Below are positions 25,880 to 34,254 of a DNA stretch of 64,000 bases, in pieces. Every line of letters starts with the position of its first letter. The first letter of the stretch is position 1. Below the pieces are notes generated by a model, which saw only the letters and a program-made list of their open reading frames with translations, was not told the origin of the DNA and made no database searches. Position numbers and translations under genes: made by a program. The DNA is taken from assembly GCF_001552595.1 (NCBI RefSeq), contig NZ_BCRM01000001.1, positions 1 to 64,000 of the forward strand, read 5' to 3'. The DNA comes from Rhodococcus erythropolis NBRC 15567. GTDB lineage: Bacteria; Actinomycetota; Actinomycetes; Mycobacteriales; Mycobacteriaceae.

Positions 25880-25894
25880 TCACACGATTGGTAG

Positions 25895-26308
25895 TCAGGG
25901 CTGAGTCGGATCATCGTTCGGCACCATGGGCGGCAACCCGACGCCGTACGGATCGAGCATGTCCGATACACGTCGACCCCACCGTTCATGCGCGGACTGA
26001 CGGGTCATTCCGGCAGCGCGGCCGATGGTTGCCCATGTTGCGCCGAATCTTCGCAGGCTCATGACGCTTGCCGTCGAATCGATGCCTGCGGCGAGCTGGA
26101 TCCGGAAACTTGCCAACTGCCAAGCCATCTGACGCTGCGCCGGGATGTCGGTGTCCTGTTCTGCCTCCCATTCGGGGCTACCAGGTAATGGATCCGTTCC
26201 GACAATCTTGTCCGCCTGCGCGCCGGCCTCGGCGATTCCGGCGTTGACCGTCGAAGTTGCGGCGGTCTCGATCTTTGCGGTCAGGGCGGTCTCGATCAGA
26301 TCTTTCAT
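25895..26308 (-). CDS. Hypothetical HTH protein
   Basis: 137 residues, no family recognised. The C-terminal half contains WATIGRAAGMTRQSAHERWGRRV, a clear helix-turn-helix resembling those of small actinobacterial regulators. The N-terminal half is Ala-rich and probably helical. GGAGAA precedes the ATG. It is convergent with the sigma factor gene and preceded by two related 17-bp inverted repeats (26325-26375), which suggests autoregulation. Confidence 0.6.
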   Translation of the reverse strand: MKDLIETALTAKIETAATSTVNAGIAEAGAQADKIVGTDPLPGSPEWEAEQDTDIPAQRQMAWQLASFRIQLAAGIDSTASVMSLRRFGATWATIGRAAGMTRQSAHERWGRRVSDMLDPYGVGLPPMVPNDDPTQP

Positions 26309-26324
26309 GAGAAGTTCTCCATTC

Positions 26325-26375
26325 GTCAGGTTTAGCCTGACAGTTTCAATTGAATGTTGTCAAGAATTTCCTGAC
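26325..26375. promoter_or_regulatory. Two related inverted repeats upstream of the HTH gene
   Basis: GTCAGGTTTAGCCTGAC (26325-26341) has perfect 6-bp arms. GTCAAGAATTTCCTGAC (26359-26375) has the same length and outer bases with a weaker left arm. The spacing is 34 bp. They lie 17 and 51 bp upstream of the start at 26308. Confidence 0.6.
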
Positions 26376-26460
26376 TGATTCCATTTGATTAATGCGCGAT
26401 CTATTTGTGTACTATCTAAATGGCCTTCGGTTCTGTTGGCCGACGTCGAAGGGGTTGCTG

Positions 26461-26631
26461 GTGAAGATCGTGGTTCTGTCATTCCTGATGGCGCTGACCT
26501 TGATGACCGTCGGGATCATCGCGGCGCGCAACTGCAGCACTCGACCTGCCGTGACCGGGGCAGTTACTGCGGCGTCGACGGTTCTTGCTGCCGCCTGGAC
26601 ACTTTTTGCTGTGGCCTTCGTACTGACCTGA
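26461..26631 (+). CDS. Small two-helix membrane protein
   Basis: 56 residues from a GTG at 26461 with GAAGGGG six bases upstream. Two hydrophobic segments (residues 2-22 and 32-55) are joined by ARNCSTRPA. An ATG 23 codons earlier (26392) is open but has no ribosome site. No homologue recognised. It is a stand-alone gene before the TetR at 26708. Confidence 0.5.
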   Translation: MKIVVLSFLMALTLMTVGIIAARNCSTRPAVTGAVTAASTVLAAAWTLFAVAFVLT

Positions 26632-26707
26632 TCGCATTTCGGCGTGAGCGCGCCAGCGTCGGCGACTGAACTGCGCAGCAGGTCAGGTACGTTTTGTCTG
26701 CAGCGCG

Positions 26708-27379
26708 ATGCCGCATACGCTGGCAGGCGTGGCAATTGCTGAAACAGACAGGAACTATGGAGGACGGTCGGTCGCGGCACGCAAGGCCGAGCGCCGTTCC
26801 CTCTTCTTGAATGCTGCTCTCAGTGTGTTTGCCGACAAGGGGTATGCCGGAAGTTCGGTGGCGGATATCTGTGCGTCCGCGAGTTTGGCCAGAAGGCAGT
26901 TCTACGACGAGTTCGGTAGCCGCGAGGATCTACTCCTGGCGCTGTATGACCAGATTCAACTCGACGCCAGAATTGCAATGGTCGACGCACTCGACGCGGA
27001 GCCTTCGGTCAATCTGCGGGACAAGGCAGCAACGGCCATGGCTGCCTTCGTCGAGTCGGTCGGAAGTGACCCGCGACGTGCACACGTTGCCTTCATCGAC
27101 GTCGTGGGTGTCAGTCCTCGGGTGGAAAAGCATCGTGTGGACCAACGTTCGGTTTGGGCAACATTTTTCGAGTCGATCATCAAAGGGATTGTGGGCGACG
27201 ATTACGAACCGCCGGGTGGTTACCGGTGGGCGTCCACTGCCTTCATCGGTGCGCTTACCGCGCTGGTGCACCAGTGGAGCACTACGGAGCCTCGTCCCCC
27301 TGTGTCGGTACTGGTGGATCTGATGACGGTGCTCCTGAACGCGTTGATTGACGACGCGCCCCTTCGTGCCGGCGAATAG
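26708..27379 (+). CDS. TetR-family regulator
   Basis: 223 residues. The HTH region holds GYAGSSVADICASASLARRQFYDEFGSREDLLLALYDQI. The recognition helix sequence LARRQFYDEFGSREDL is of the type next to lipid and secretion genes in mycolata. The start is uncertain (ATG 26708 or GTG 26729); neither has a good ribosome site. The secreted lipase gene follows on the same strand with a GTTAGA-N8-TCTAAC palindrome between them, so lipase control is likely. Confidence 0.85.
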   Translation: MPHTLAGVAIAETDRNYGGRSVAARKAERRSLFLNAALSVFADKGYAGSSVADICASASLARRQFYDEFGSREDLLLALYDQIQLDARIAMVDALDAEPSVNLRDKAATAMAAFVESVGSDPRRAHVAFIDVVGVSPRVEKHRVDQRSVWATFFESIIKGIVGDDYEPPGGYRWASTAFIGALTALVHQWSTTEPRPPVSVLVDLMTVLLNALIDDAPLRAGE

Positions 27380-27437
27380 GTCACGAACACCGGGGATTGT
27401 AATCCAGCCCACAACGCTCTACTCTCGTCCTCAATAT

Positions 27438-27457
27438 GTTAGACACTCGCATCTAAC
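27438..27457. promoter_or_regulatory. Operator upstream of the second secreted lipase
   Basis: GTTAGA at 27438-27443 and TCTAAC at 27452-27457 form perfect 6-bp arms over 8 bp. The site lies 66 bp before the lipase ATG, just downstream of the TetR gene. Confidence 0.55.
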
Positions 27458-27523
27458 TTGTGCGCCCGTGATGAGAACTGCGGCAACACAAGGCAATCTG
27501 TGCTTTTTCGGGGAGGAATTGGT

Positions 27524-28957
27524 ATGGGACGACGCTGGACAACTGACCGACAACGCGGGGGCTTCGCGATTGCCGTGATTGCAGTAATCGGGCAGATCGC
27601 ACTTTCGGCACCTGCCTCAGCGGCACCGGACGGAGGTGTTCCTACCCAAGTTCAGGTCCAGCCTGCCCTGCCGCCTGCGGTTGCGCCGCTATTGCCTGCG
27701 CTGGACCAGGCCTTTTATGAACCGCCCGCCGGGGTCGTCGAATCCAAGGAGCCGGGTGAGATCATTGCCGCGCGTACAGTGAATCTCGGTACTCTCAATC
27801 TGATTCCGACCAATGTTGATGCGTGGCAGATCTCATATCGTTCCAATAACGCTGCGGGTGAGGCGATTCCGGCTGTCACCACAGTGATCAAGCCTCGCGG
27901 CGACACTCGCGACGGCGGGCCGCGTCCGCTGCTGTCCTTTCAGATGGCCGAAGACTCGCTCGGAAGTTACTGCGCACCTTCGTATGTCATGCAGCAGGGC
28001 GCATTGCCGTGGCTGGTGACGGGCGCTGCCACTGGTGGGGCGCAGTTCCTCGAAGTGCAAGCGGCGCTGGCGCAGGGCTGGGCACTATCGGTGCCCGATC
28101 ATCAGGGGCCGAATTCTTCTTTCGCGTCCGGCCCGGTAGCCGCGCGGATCACGCTCGACGGTATTCGTGCCGCCGAGAACTTCGAACCCATGGAGCTGCA
28201 AGGTCGGTCGACTCGAGTAGGGCTGCTCGGGTACTCGGGTGGGTCGATTCCTACTGGTCACGCGGCTGAAATACGGCGCACCTATGCCCCGGAACTGAAT
28301 GTCGTCGGAGTCGCCGAAGGCGGTGTTGCAGCCGATCTCGGTGCTTTGCTCGACAATGCCAACAACGCTCTAGGGGCCGGGATCGTCGCTGCCGGTGTCA
28401 TCGGAGTGAGCCGAGAAGATTCTGAACTCGCAGGCTTCATAGATCAGCACATAAGCCCCGCCGGCCGAGCGCTTTTCGCTGCCAAAGACAACCTGTGCAT
28501 GCTCTGGACGTCGGCTGCCGTGCCCTTCCTCAACATCAAAGGTTTCCTCGATGTACCGGGAGATCCCGTCCAACATCCCACGGTGAGAGCCGCGCTCTCT
28601 CGAGCTGCCATGGGTAAGTCCGTTCCTGACGTGCCGATGTACATCTACCAGTCGAATCCCGACTGGTTGGTGCCTGTGGGCCCGGTGAACAAACTTGTCG
28701 ATACCTATTGCCAAGATCCTTCTGCGAGTGTCGTTTACACAAGAGACCACTTCAGTGAGCATGTCAGCATGGAAGTCGTCGCATTGCCGAGTGCTCTGCT
28801 GTGGCTTCGTGATCGGTTCGCCGGCGTCCCGGCCCAACAGGGGTGCAGCACCTTCGATGCTGGATCGATGGCGCTTGATCAGAGAACGTGGCCGGTCTGG
28901 GAAGACGCAGTGGGCGAACTTGTCGCAGGCCTGTTCGGCAAGCCGATCGGAAACTAG
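27524..28957 (+). CDS. Secreted lipase, LIP (secretory lipase) family
   Basis: 477 residues. Basic start, hydrophobic core and a cleavage-like PASAAPDGG near residue 35 form a signal peptide. The mature part follows the LIP family: ISYRSNNAAGEAIPAVTTVIKP, nucleophile elbow GYSGGSIPTGHAAEI, and a C-terminal DHFSEHVSM with the presumed catalytic His. GGGAGG precedes the ATG at 27524. It is a relative of the lipase at 12216 but clearly diverged, so not a recent duplicate. It likely hydrolyses extracellular lipid esters. Confidence 0.86.
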   Translation: MGRRWTTDRQRGGFAIAVIAVIGQIALSAPASAAPDGGVPTQVQVQPALPPAVAPLLPALDQAFYEPPAGVVESKEPGEIIAARTVNLGTLNLIPTNVDAWQISYRSNNAAGEAIPAVTTVIKPRGDTRDGGPRPLLSFQMAEDSLGSYCAPSYVMQQGALPWLVTGAATGGAQFLEVQAALAQGWALSVPDHQGPNSSFASGPVAARITLDGIRAAENFEPMELQGRSTRVGLLGYSGGSIPTGHAAEIRRTYAPELNVVGVAEGGVAADLGALLDNANNALGAGIVAAGVIGVSREDSELAGFIDQHISPAGRALFAAKDNLCMLWTSAAVPFLNIKGFLDVPGDPVQHPTVRAALSRAAMGKSVPDVPMYIYQSNPDWLVPVGPVNKLVDTYCQDPSASVVYTRDHFSEHVSMEVVALPSALLWLRDRFAGVPAQQGCSTFDAGSMALDQRTWPVWEDAVGELVAGLFGKPIGN

Positions 28958-29050
28958 CGGGGGACGTGATGTTGTGGTGAGGAATTCTCCCAGGGGCAAG
29001 GTGTTGCACTGACTGGACGTTGTTTCACTGATCGGGCCTTGACAATGGAG

Positions 29051-29101
29051 TCTTGTCACAACTGGCTTCTTGTCACAATTGGGTTCCTGTCACCGACGAA
29101 A
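29051..29101. repeat. Three 17-bp direct repeats before the DJ-1/PfpI gene
   Basis: Units start at 29051, 29068 and 29085. The first two, TCTTGTCACAACTGG and TCTTGTCACAATTGG, share the palindromic core TTGT-C-ACAA. The third keeps only TGTCAC. The array ends 9 bp before the start codon, so it overlaps the promoter or leader. Confidence 0.75.
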
Positions 29102-29110
29102 GGTTGCGCG

Positions 29111-29809
29111 ATGACAAAGCTGTTGTTTGCAGTCACTTCTGCAGATCACTGGACGCTGAACGACGGGACAGCCCACCCAACCGGATACTGGGCGGAAGAA
29201 CTGGTCGAGGCGCATCGCGTTTTCGTCGAGGGCGGCTACGACATCGTGATCGCGACGCCTGGCGGTAAAGCCCCCGTTGTGGATGAGGGAAGCCTGGCGC
29301 CTGAGGTCAACGGCGGGCAAGAAGGCGCTGATCGTATGCGCAAGTACATCGCCGATCTGCAGCCGGTGCTGGATTCGCCGGAGATTCTGGAGAACGCCGA
29401 TGCTGCCGACTACGACGTGGTCTTTGTGCCAGGTGGACATGGACCGATGGAAGATCTTGCAGTGTCGGCATCCTTCGGCGAGCTTCTGGTGAAGTTCTTG
29501 GACGCCGACAAGGTGGTTTCGGCGGTCTGTCACGCACCGGCGGCACTTCTGCCTGCCCAGAGATCCGATGGAAGCTGGCTGTTCGACGGCTATCAGCTGA
29601 CGGCGTTCACCAATGAAGAGGAGACGCAGGCTGGTCTGGCGGACAAGGCTCCGTGGCTGCTCGAAACTCGGCTACGCGAGTTGGGCGGCAAATTCTCGAA
29701 GGCTGACGCCTGGTCGCCTTATGTCGTGGTGGACCGGAAGCTGTACACCGGCCAGAATCCGGCTTCGTCGAAGCCGCTCGCCGAGCGGATCGTCGCCGAC
29801 TTGGGCTGA
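29111..29809 (+). CDS. DJ-1/PfpI-family protein, Hsp31-like
   Basis: 232 residues. The nucleophile elbow AVCHAPAALL holds the catalytic Cys, the preceding VFVPGGHGPMEDL is the family strand-turn, and the N-terminal Glu region is EELVEAHRVFVEGG. Length and motifs match the class I glutamine-amidotransferase-like/Hsp31 group: glyoxalase III, deglycase or chaperone activities are known in the family. ATG at 29111 with AAAGG upstream. The direct-repeat array in front suggests specific regulation, perhaps by a stress regulator. Confidence 0.87.
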   Translation: MTKLLFAVTSADHWTLNDGTAHPTGYWAEELVEAHRVFVEGGYDIVIATPGGKAPVVDEGSLAPEVNGGQEGADRMRKYIADLQPVLDSPEILENADAADYDVVFVPGGHGPMEDLAVSASFGELLVKFLDADKVVSAVCHAPAALLPAQRSDGSWLFDGYQLTAFTNEEETQAGLADKAPWLLETRLRELGGKFSKADAWSPYVVVDRKLYTGQNPASSKPLAERIVADLG

Positions 29810-29842
29810 ACGATCACCGGCTAGGCCTGAGCACGGCTTTCG

Positions 29843-29874
29843 GCACCGCATCGAGGACTCCTTCGATGCGGTGC
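29843..29874. terminator. Strong hairpin after the DJ-1/PfpI gene
   Basis: GCACCGCATCGA (29843-29854) pairs over its full 12 bp with TCGATGCGGTGC (29863-29874). It has no T-run. It lies between convergent genes. Confidence 0.65.
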
Positions 29875-29893
29875 TGGGCCGTGTTCTGTTGTG

Positions 29894-29916
29894 CCTGAGG
29901 TTCGTCCTCAGGTTTT
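29894..29916 (+). terminator. Intrinsic terminator of the DJ-1/PfpI gene
   Basis: CCTGAGG-TTCGT-CCTCAGG followed by TTTT. It overlaps the last codons of the convergent DUF222-HNH gene. With the stronger stem just upstream it makes a tandem terminator. Confidence 0.6.
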
Positions 29917-31212
29917 GAAGGTGGTGTTCGCCGGTCGGGGGTGCTGCTGCGGGTCGATCGAGGGTGGTGGGATGAACCACGGTTTGTTGTCGACGCCGAT
30001 GCGGATCACCCACTTCCCGACGAACCCGGCTTTGCGGTGCATCAATCGATGATGTGAACGGCACAGTAGGACAAGGTTGTTCATCACGGTCGGGCCGCCG
30101 TTGGCCCAGTGCCGGATGTGGTGCGCATCGGTCCACGCGGGAACACACGCACAACCAGGGAACGCGCAGCCTTTGTCCCGGGCGATCAACGCCACGCGCT
30201 GCTCCGCAGAGACCAACCGTTTCCCGGGTTTCGCATCCAGAGGCGCGCCGTGACCGTCGAGCAGCACGGTCGAGAGGAAACAATCACACCCGAGAAGCCT
30301 TGTCTGCGACACCGACAGCGGCCCCAGCCAGGGCATGTGCCCGACATCGAGATCCGACACAGCCACAGCAACACCATCGGGCGAGGGGGCGGCGGCGCAG
30401 TCACAATGCTCCGCCAGATCGCGGGCGTTGATGTGCACGTTCACATGCGGACGCTGACCACCATCGACACCGGTCTTCGCGCAGTCGAGGTAGCGGCGAA
30501 TCAGTTCGGTGAACCCATCCGCCGTCCGCTTCGCCGCCGACCGAGAATCCGGAGTTCCATCCGGTGCCGGGGTCGGCATCGTCAGATTCGACAACGCCGA
30601 CAGCAACATTTCCCCGGTGAGAGCATCGAAATCCCCGCGCACCACCACCCGACCATTCAACGTCGACGCGATCCGCAACTCATTCCGATCCACATCTTCG
30701 GCGGGCGGAATCTCATCCGATTCGAAGATTCGCTCCAAGGTCGCGATGACGTTCCGGACTTTCGTGGTCGTCGCTTCCACTCCGGACGCGGCCGCCAACA
30801 GTAGGTCGATACAGCGAGGGAGCGCTTCGTCCGGCATGCCCTTCGGCGGTGATTCGCAGAACGCCACGATCAACACGGCATGCTCGAAGGAGCAATCCTC
30901 ACCATCGAACCGGGCAGCCACCGCCGGAAACGGCCGTAGCGCTGCACCCAGGGCGGCGATCTTCTTCCCGTCCCGAACCTGCAGCATCGTGTTTGCCGCC
31001 AACCAGCAACCCACCCCGCGGCTCGCGATCACCTGATCATCCGGGCGCATCGACAACTCGTCGACCACTGCCACCCGCACAGCCTCGAGGCGAAGAATCT
31101 CCGAACTCGCCTCGATAGCAGCAGCACGCAACTCAGAAGCAGACAACTGCCACAGGCGTCCGCGCAACCCCACCGCAGAACCAGACACCACGTCCGACAA
31201 CAGAACACTCAT
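29908..31212 (-). CDS. DUF222/HNH-endonuclease protein (13E12-repeat type)
   Basis: 434 residues. The N-terminal DUF222 region precedes a C-terminal HNH motif, CAFPGCACVPAWTDAHHIRHWANGGPT then LVLLCRSHHRLMH, with paired Cys and His for zinc and metal. This is the mycobacterial 13E12-repeat family, multi-copy in many mycolata. Function is not established; a nuclease acting on DNA is inferred. ATG at 31212 follows a G-run ribosome site. A perfect SOS box lies 32-47 bp upstream, so induction by DNA damage is predicted. Confidence 0.9.
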   Translation of the reverse strand: MSVLLSDVVSGSAVGLRGRLWQLSASELRAAAIEASSEILRLEAVRVAVVDELSMRPDDQVIASRGVGCWLAANTMLQVRDGKKIAALGAALRPFPAVAARFDGEDCSFEHAVLIVAFCESPPKGMPDEALPRCIDLLLAAASGVEATTTKVRNVIATLERIFESDEIPPAEDVDRNELRIASTLNGRVVVRGDFDALTGEMLLSALSNLTMPTPAPDGTPDSRSAAKRTADGFTELIRRYLDCAKTGVDGGQRPHVNVHINARDLAEHCDCAAAPSPDGVAVAVSDLDVGHMPWLGPLSVSQTRLLGCDCFLSTVLLDGHGAPLDAKPGKRLVSAEQRVALIARDKGCAFPGCACVPAWTDAHHIRHWANGGPTVMNNLVLLCRSHHRLMHRKAGFVGKWVIRIGVDNKPWFIPPPSIDPQQHPRPANTTFKT

Positions 31213-31243
31213 TGAATCCCCCGATCCCCACCCCCAACAATAC

Positions 31244-31259
31244 TCGAACATCAGTTCGA
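31244..31259. promoter_or_regulatory. LexA (SOS) box
   Basis: TCGAACATCAGTTCGA is an exact match to the mycobacterial SOS box TCGAAC-N4-GTTCGA. Flanking bases extend the symmetry to a 20-bp palindrome (31242-31261). It lies 32 bp upstream of the DUF222-HNH start codon and just after the stop of the hydrolase gene. Confidence 0.88.
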
Positions 31260-31268
31260 GTCAAGAGG

Positions 31269-32123
31269 TTATGTGAGGGCGCGAATGAGTGGAGTGGGGT
31301 CTGCGACTACGAACAGATGACCGCCCCCGCTGACCTCTTCGAAGCGAGAGTGGGGGATCATCGAGTGGGCCCAGCGGGCAACTTCGATGGGTACGTTCCT
31401 GTCGTCGGTTCCGTGCAGGAAAACCGTTGGTACCGAGATGGATTGAAACAACCCTGGCATCTCGCGGCGGTACCGAGCCAAATCGACAACCCCTGCGGAT
31501 CCGCCCTGTGCGATCCCTTCGGATGAATCCAATTGGAGAGCAGGGCGATGCGACTCGTCGGTCATGACGGCCTGATCGGCGGCCGGCCAGATCGAGACGG
31601 AGTCGCTGCGCAACTTGGAGAACACTCCGGTTCCCGCAAGCATTGCACCAGCCATGCGGGGAGCCCAGTTGGCGGCAAAGTACAGCGCGGATACCAGTTT
31701 TATCCTGCGCCGCAAAGTATCTCGTGGGGCTCCGGGAATCATGGCGCACGCCAGCACCAATTTCGAGACTCGTTCGGGTACGGCCGCAGCGACTGCGAGC
31801 GCGTAACCGCCGCCTCCGGAGAAACCCATCAGTGTGGCCGAGTCCAACTCGAGATGATCGATCAGAGTGACGTAGTCGTCGTCCCAGGAATGAAATCCCT
31901 TGTCCGTGTGTGGATCTGTGCGACCGAAGCCGGGGCGATCGGGGACGATCAGCCGTAGACCCGCCGTCGCAGCCGCGTTGTCGAGCGAGAGCCCCTCGTA
32001 TCGGCTGCCAGGTGATCCATGAACCACGACTACCGGCCGGCCAGTCGGATCGCCGTACTCGCAGAACGCGATACGGCGCCCCGAGGTGCCACGAATTTGG
32101 GTTGTCGTCACGCTACTTGTCAT
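31269..32123 (-). CDS. Alpha/beta hydrolase
   Basis: 284 residues. Oxyanion motif HGSPGSRYEG near residue 34, nucleophile elbow GFSGGGGYA near 100, late Asp in HGTDDRNVP and His in SGGGHLF. This triad suits an epoxide-hydrolase- or lipase-like alpha/beta hydrolase with no obvious lid insertion. GAGGAAG precedes the ATG. The start overlaps the upstream TetR stop as ATGA, so the pair is one transcript controlled by that TetR. Confidence 0.85.
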   Translation of the reverse strand: MTSSVTTTQIRGTSGRRIAFCEYGDPTGRPVVVVHGSPGSRYEGLSLDNAAATAGLRLIVPDRPGFGRTDPHTDKGFHSWDDDYVTLIDHLELDSATLMGFSGGGGYALAVAAAVPERVSKLVLACAMIPGAPRDTLRRRIKLVSALYFAANWAPRMAGAMLAGTGVFSKLRSDSVSIWPAADQAVMTDESHRPALQLDSSEGIAQGGSAGVVDLARYRREMPGLFQSISVPTVFLHGTDDRNVPIEVARWAHSMIPHSRFEEVSGGGHLFVVADPTPLIRALT

Positions 32124-32752
32124 GTTGTGCTTCCTCGCTGCGCGATCGACGCCACGCCATCCAGAATGAGCGTGACTCCGAATTCGAACCTTCGGGCGGG
32201 ATCGTGATGAAGCGCGAACACCGATGCCTCGCGTCGATCGGCGGGTGCACTGTCGAAAGCTCCGCGTCCCAATTGAATTGCGACGTGTCCGGTCACGAAA
32301 TCATGCACGGCGCCGTACGCGTAAGTGGCCTGTTCGTCATCGAGGCCGGCCTGCGAAAGCGCTCGCACGACTCGGTGGGCGGTATCGTCGGCGCCGGGCG
32401 CTTCCAGTGATGCCTGCCGATGGGCTTCCAGAACGAGAGGATGCTTCATCAGAAGGTCATGTAGACCGTAGGCGAACGTGCGGGCAACCCCGCGCCAGTC
32501 GGTCGGCCAGTCGATCGACGAGACGGCTTCTCCCACGAGGGTGGAAATCAGGTCTCGCCTCAACGCGTCGATGCCGCCGGTAGTGCGGTGGACGGACATC
32601 GGCGATATGCCCAGTCGCTCGGCGAGCACTCGAAATGAGACCGCGTCCAGGCCGTCCGTATCGGCGATCTCGGCCGCAGCATCGAGTATCTGTCTGTGAC
32701 TCAATGCTTTTGGTCGACCGGCCCTTGCGGAGCCGGCGGATTCGGATACCAT
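32120..32752 (-). CDS. TetR-family regulator (TetR_C-type)
   Basis: 210 residues. The leader ESAGSARAGRPKALSHRQILDAA and the HTH LAERLGISPMSVHRTTGGIDALRRDL are of TetR type, with His-Arg replacing the usual Tyr of the recognition helix. The C-terminal half resembles TetR_C domains. ATG 32752 lacks a clear ribosome site. It is divergent from the amidase, with CGATACGCGTATCG between, and coupled to the hydrolase. The three genes may handle one inducing compound. Confidence 0.85.
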   Translation of the reverse strand: MVSESAGSARAGRPKALSHRQILDAAAEIADTDGLDAVSFRVLAERLGISPMSVHRTTGGIDALRRDLISTLVGEAVSSIDWPTDWRGVARTFAYGLHDLLMKHPLVLEAHRQASLEAPGADDTAHRVVRALSQAGLDDEQATYAYGAVHDFVTGHVAIQLGRGAFDSAPADRREASVFALHHDPARRFEFGVTLILDGVASIAQRGSTT

Positions 32753-32766
32753 GCTGACAACAATAG

Positions 32767-32780
32767 CGATACGCGTATCG
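32767..32780. promoter_or_regulatory. Operator between TetR and amidase genes
   Basis: CGATACGCGTATCG is a perfect 14-bp palindrome, 14 bp upstream of the TetR start and 40 bp upstream of the amidase start. One dimer could repress both directions. Confidence 0.75.
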
Positions 32781-32820
32781 AAATTACAAGTGTCGATTGA
32801 CCTACAAGGAGTGCTGCCCG

Positions 32821-34254
32821 ATGACTGATCTCCATCAATTGTCCGCTGTCGAACTCGCCGGTGTGATCGCCGCGAAGCAGGTCTCGATCCCCGAGGTGGC
32901 CCGGTACTTCGTCGATCGTGCGACCACTTCCGATGACGTGGGTGCATTCACGACGATCGCCGGGGAACATGCGATCGAACTCGCCGAGCAGGCCCAGCGA
33001 AGGTTGGACGAGCGGGACGCCGGACCGCTTCCGCGCCTGTTCGGCGTCCCGACGGCCATCAAGGACCTCGACGCGACTCGCGGCATCCGCACGACCTTCG
33101 GATCGGCGCTCTTTCGGGACTTCGTGCCGGACGCCGATGACGAGATCGTCGAGGCGATCCGAGAAGGTGGTCTGATCGATATCGGCAAGACGACGGTGCC
33201 CGAGTTCGGGGCAGCGTGTTACACCGAGCCGGAAGTTGCTCCGCCCGCGCGCAGTCCGTTCGATCGCACACGAAGTGCTGCCGGTAGCAGTGGTGGCGCC
33301 GCGGCCGCCGTTGGCGCTGGTCTGGTGCCGTTTGCTCAGGGAAGTGACACCGCCGGGTCGTTGCGTTCACCGGCAAGTACGTGCGGAGTCGTGGGCCTCA
33401 AGCCGAGTCGCGGTCTGATCACGATGGGGGTGGCAGGTCACGACAACTTCGGTTTTGCGAGCAAGGGGCCGATCGCCCGAACGGTTCGCGATACCGCTGC
33501 ACTGCTGGATGTTCTGGCGACGCGACCTGGCGCCGGGACGATTCACCCGCCCCGGCCGAAGTCGTTCGAAGAGTTTGTCGTCCAGGCAGAAGGATCGCAC
33601 TCTCGCCCCCTGACCGTCGCCCTCGCTCATGGCTCGGTATCCGGCGGCACGGTGGACCCACGAGTCTCCGAGGCGGTATCGAGGGTGGGCGTCGTTCTCG
33701 AGAGCCTGGGACACAACGTGTTCGAACGTCCTCAGGCCCGAGACGACGCCTTCGTCGATGCCTTCACCACGATGTTCTCGTCCTTGGCCGGCACCAAGCC
33801 CATTCCCGAAGAGTACGAACACCTTCTCCGTCCGATAGTGCAGCACTTACGTGTTCGAGCAAACGAAGTGCCGTCGGGCGATCTGGCCGCGGCAATCGGA
33901 GTTGTTCAGGCATGGGCGCGGCGGTGGAGCCTGGATTACGCCGACGCCGATCTTGTTGTCACCCCGACGGTGACAACACCGCCGTTGGCAGTCGGTGAGC
34001 TACGTAATGACGAAGACCCCGCGACTGAACTGATCGACATGGTCGCTTTCACGGGAAACACCATCGTCGCCAACGCAACTGGATTCCCGTCGATCAGCTT
34101 GCCGCTCGGTTGGACGGAAGACGGTGTTCCACTCGGCGTGATGATCTCGGCGAAATGGGGTTGCGACGCAGAATTGCTCTCTGCCGCTGCAATGCTGGAG
34201 AACGCGATGCCGTGGAAGGATCGATACCGATTCGACCGCGCAACCGTGCTCTAA
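32821..34254 (+). CDS. Amidase, amidase-signature family
   Basis: 477 residues with the full Ser-cisSer-Lys set: Lys81 in PTAIKDL, the cis-Ser in GSSGGA (about 157) and the nucleophile Ser180 in GSDTAGSLRSPAS. It hydrolyses a carboxamide to acid and ammonia; substrate choice cannot be read from the sequence. ATG at 32821 has AAGGAG at slightly long spacing. The stop overlaps the convergent DUF5701 gene stop by three bases (CTAA). Probably repressed by the divergent TetR. Confidence 0.9.
   Translation: MTDLHQLSAVELAGVIAAKQVSIPEVARYFVDRATTSDDVGAFTTIAGEHAIELAEQAQRRLDERDAGPLPRLFGVPTAIKDLDATRGIRTTFGSALFRDFVPDADDEIVEAIREGGLIDIGKTTVPEFGAACYTEPEVAPPARSPFDRTRSAAGSSGGAAAAVGAGLVPFAQGSDTAGSLRSPASTCGVVGLKPSRGLITMGVAGHDNFGFASKGPIARTVRDTAALLDVLATRPGAGTIHPPRPKSFEEFVVQAEGSHSRPLTVALAHGSVSGGTVDPRVSEAVSRVGVVLESLGHNVFERPQARDDAFVDAFTTMFSSLAGTKPIPEEYEHLLRPIVQHLRVRANEVPSGDLAAAIGVVQAWARRWSLDYADADLVVTPTVTTPPLAVGELRNDEDPATELIDMVAFTGNTIVANATGFPSISLPLGWTEDGVPLGVMISAKWGCDAELLSAAAMLENAMPWKDRYRFDRATVL

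Noticed and set aside
29908-31212. DUF222/HNH gene as a mobile element or group II intron endonuclease
   Set aside because: No terminal repeats, reverse transcriptase or target duplication are visible; the SOS box and single gene fit a resident 13E12-type gene.
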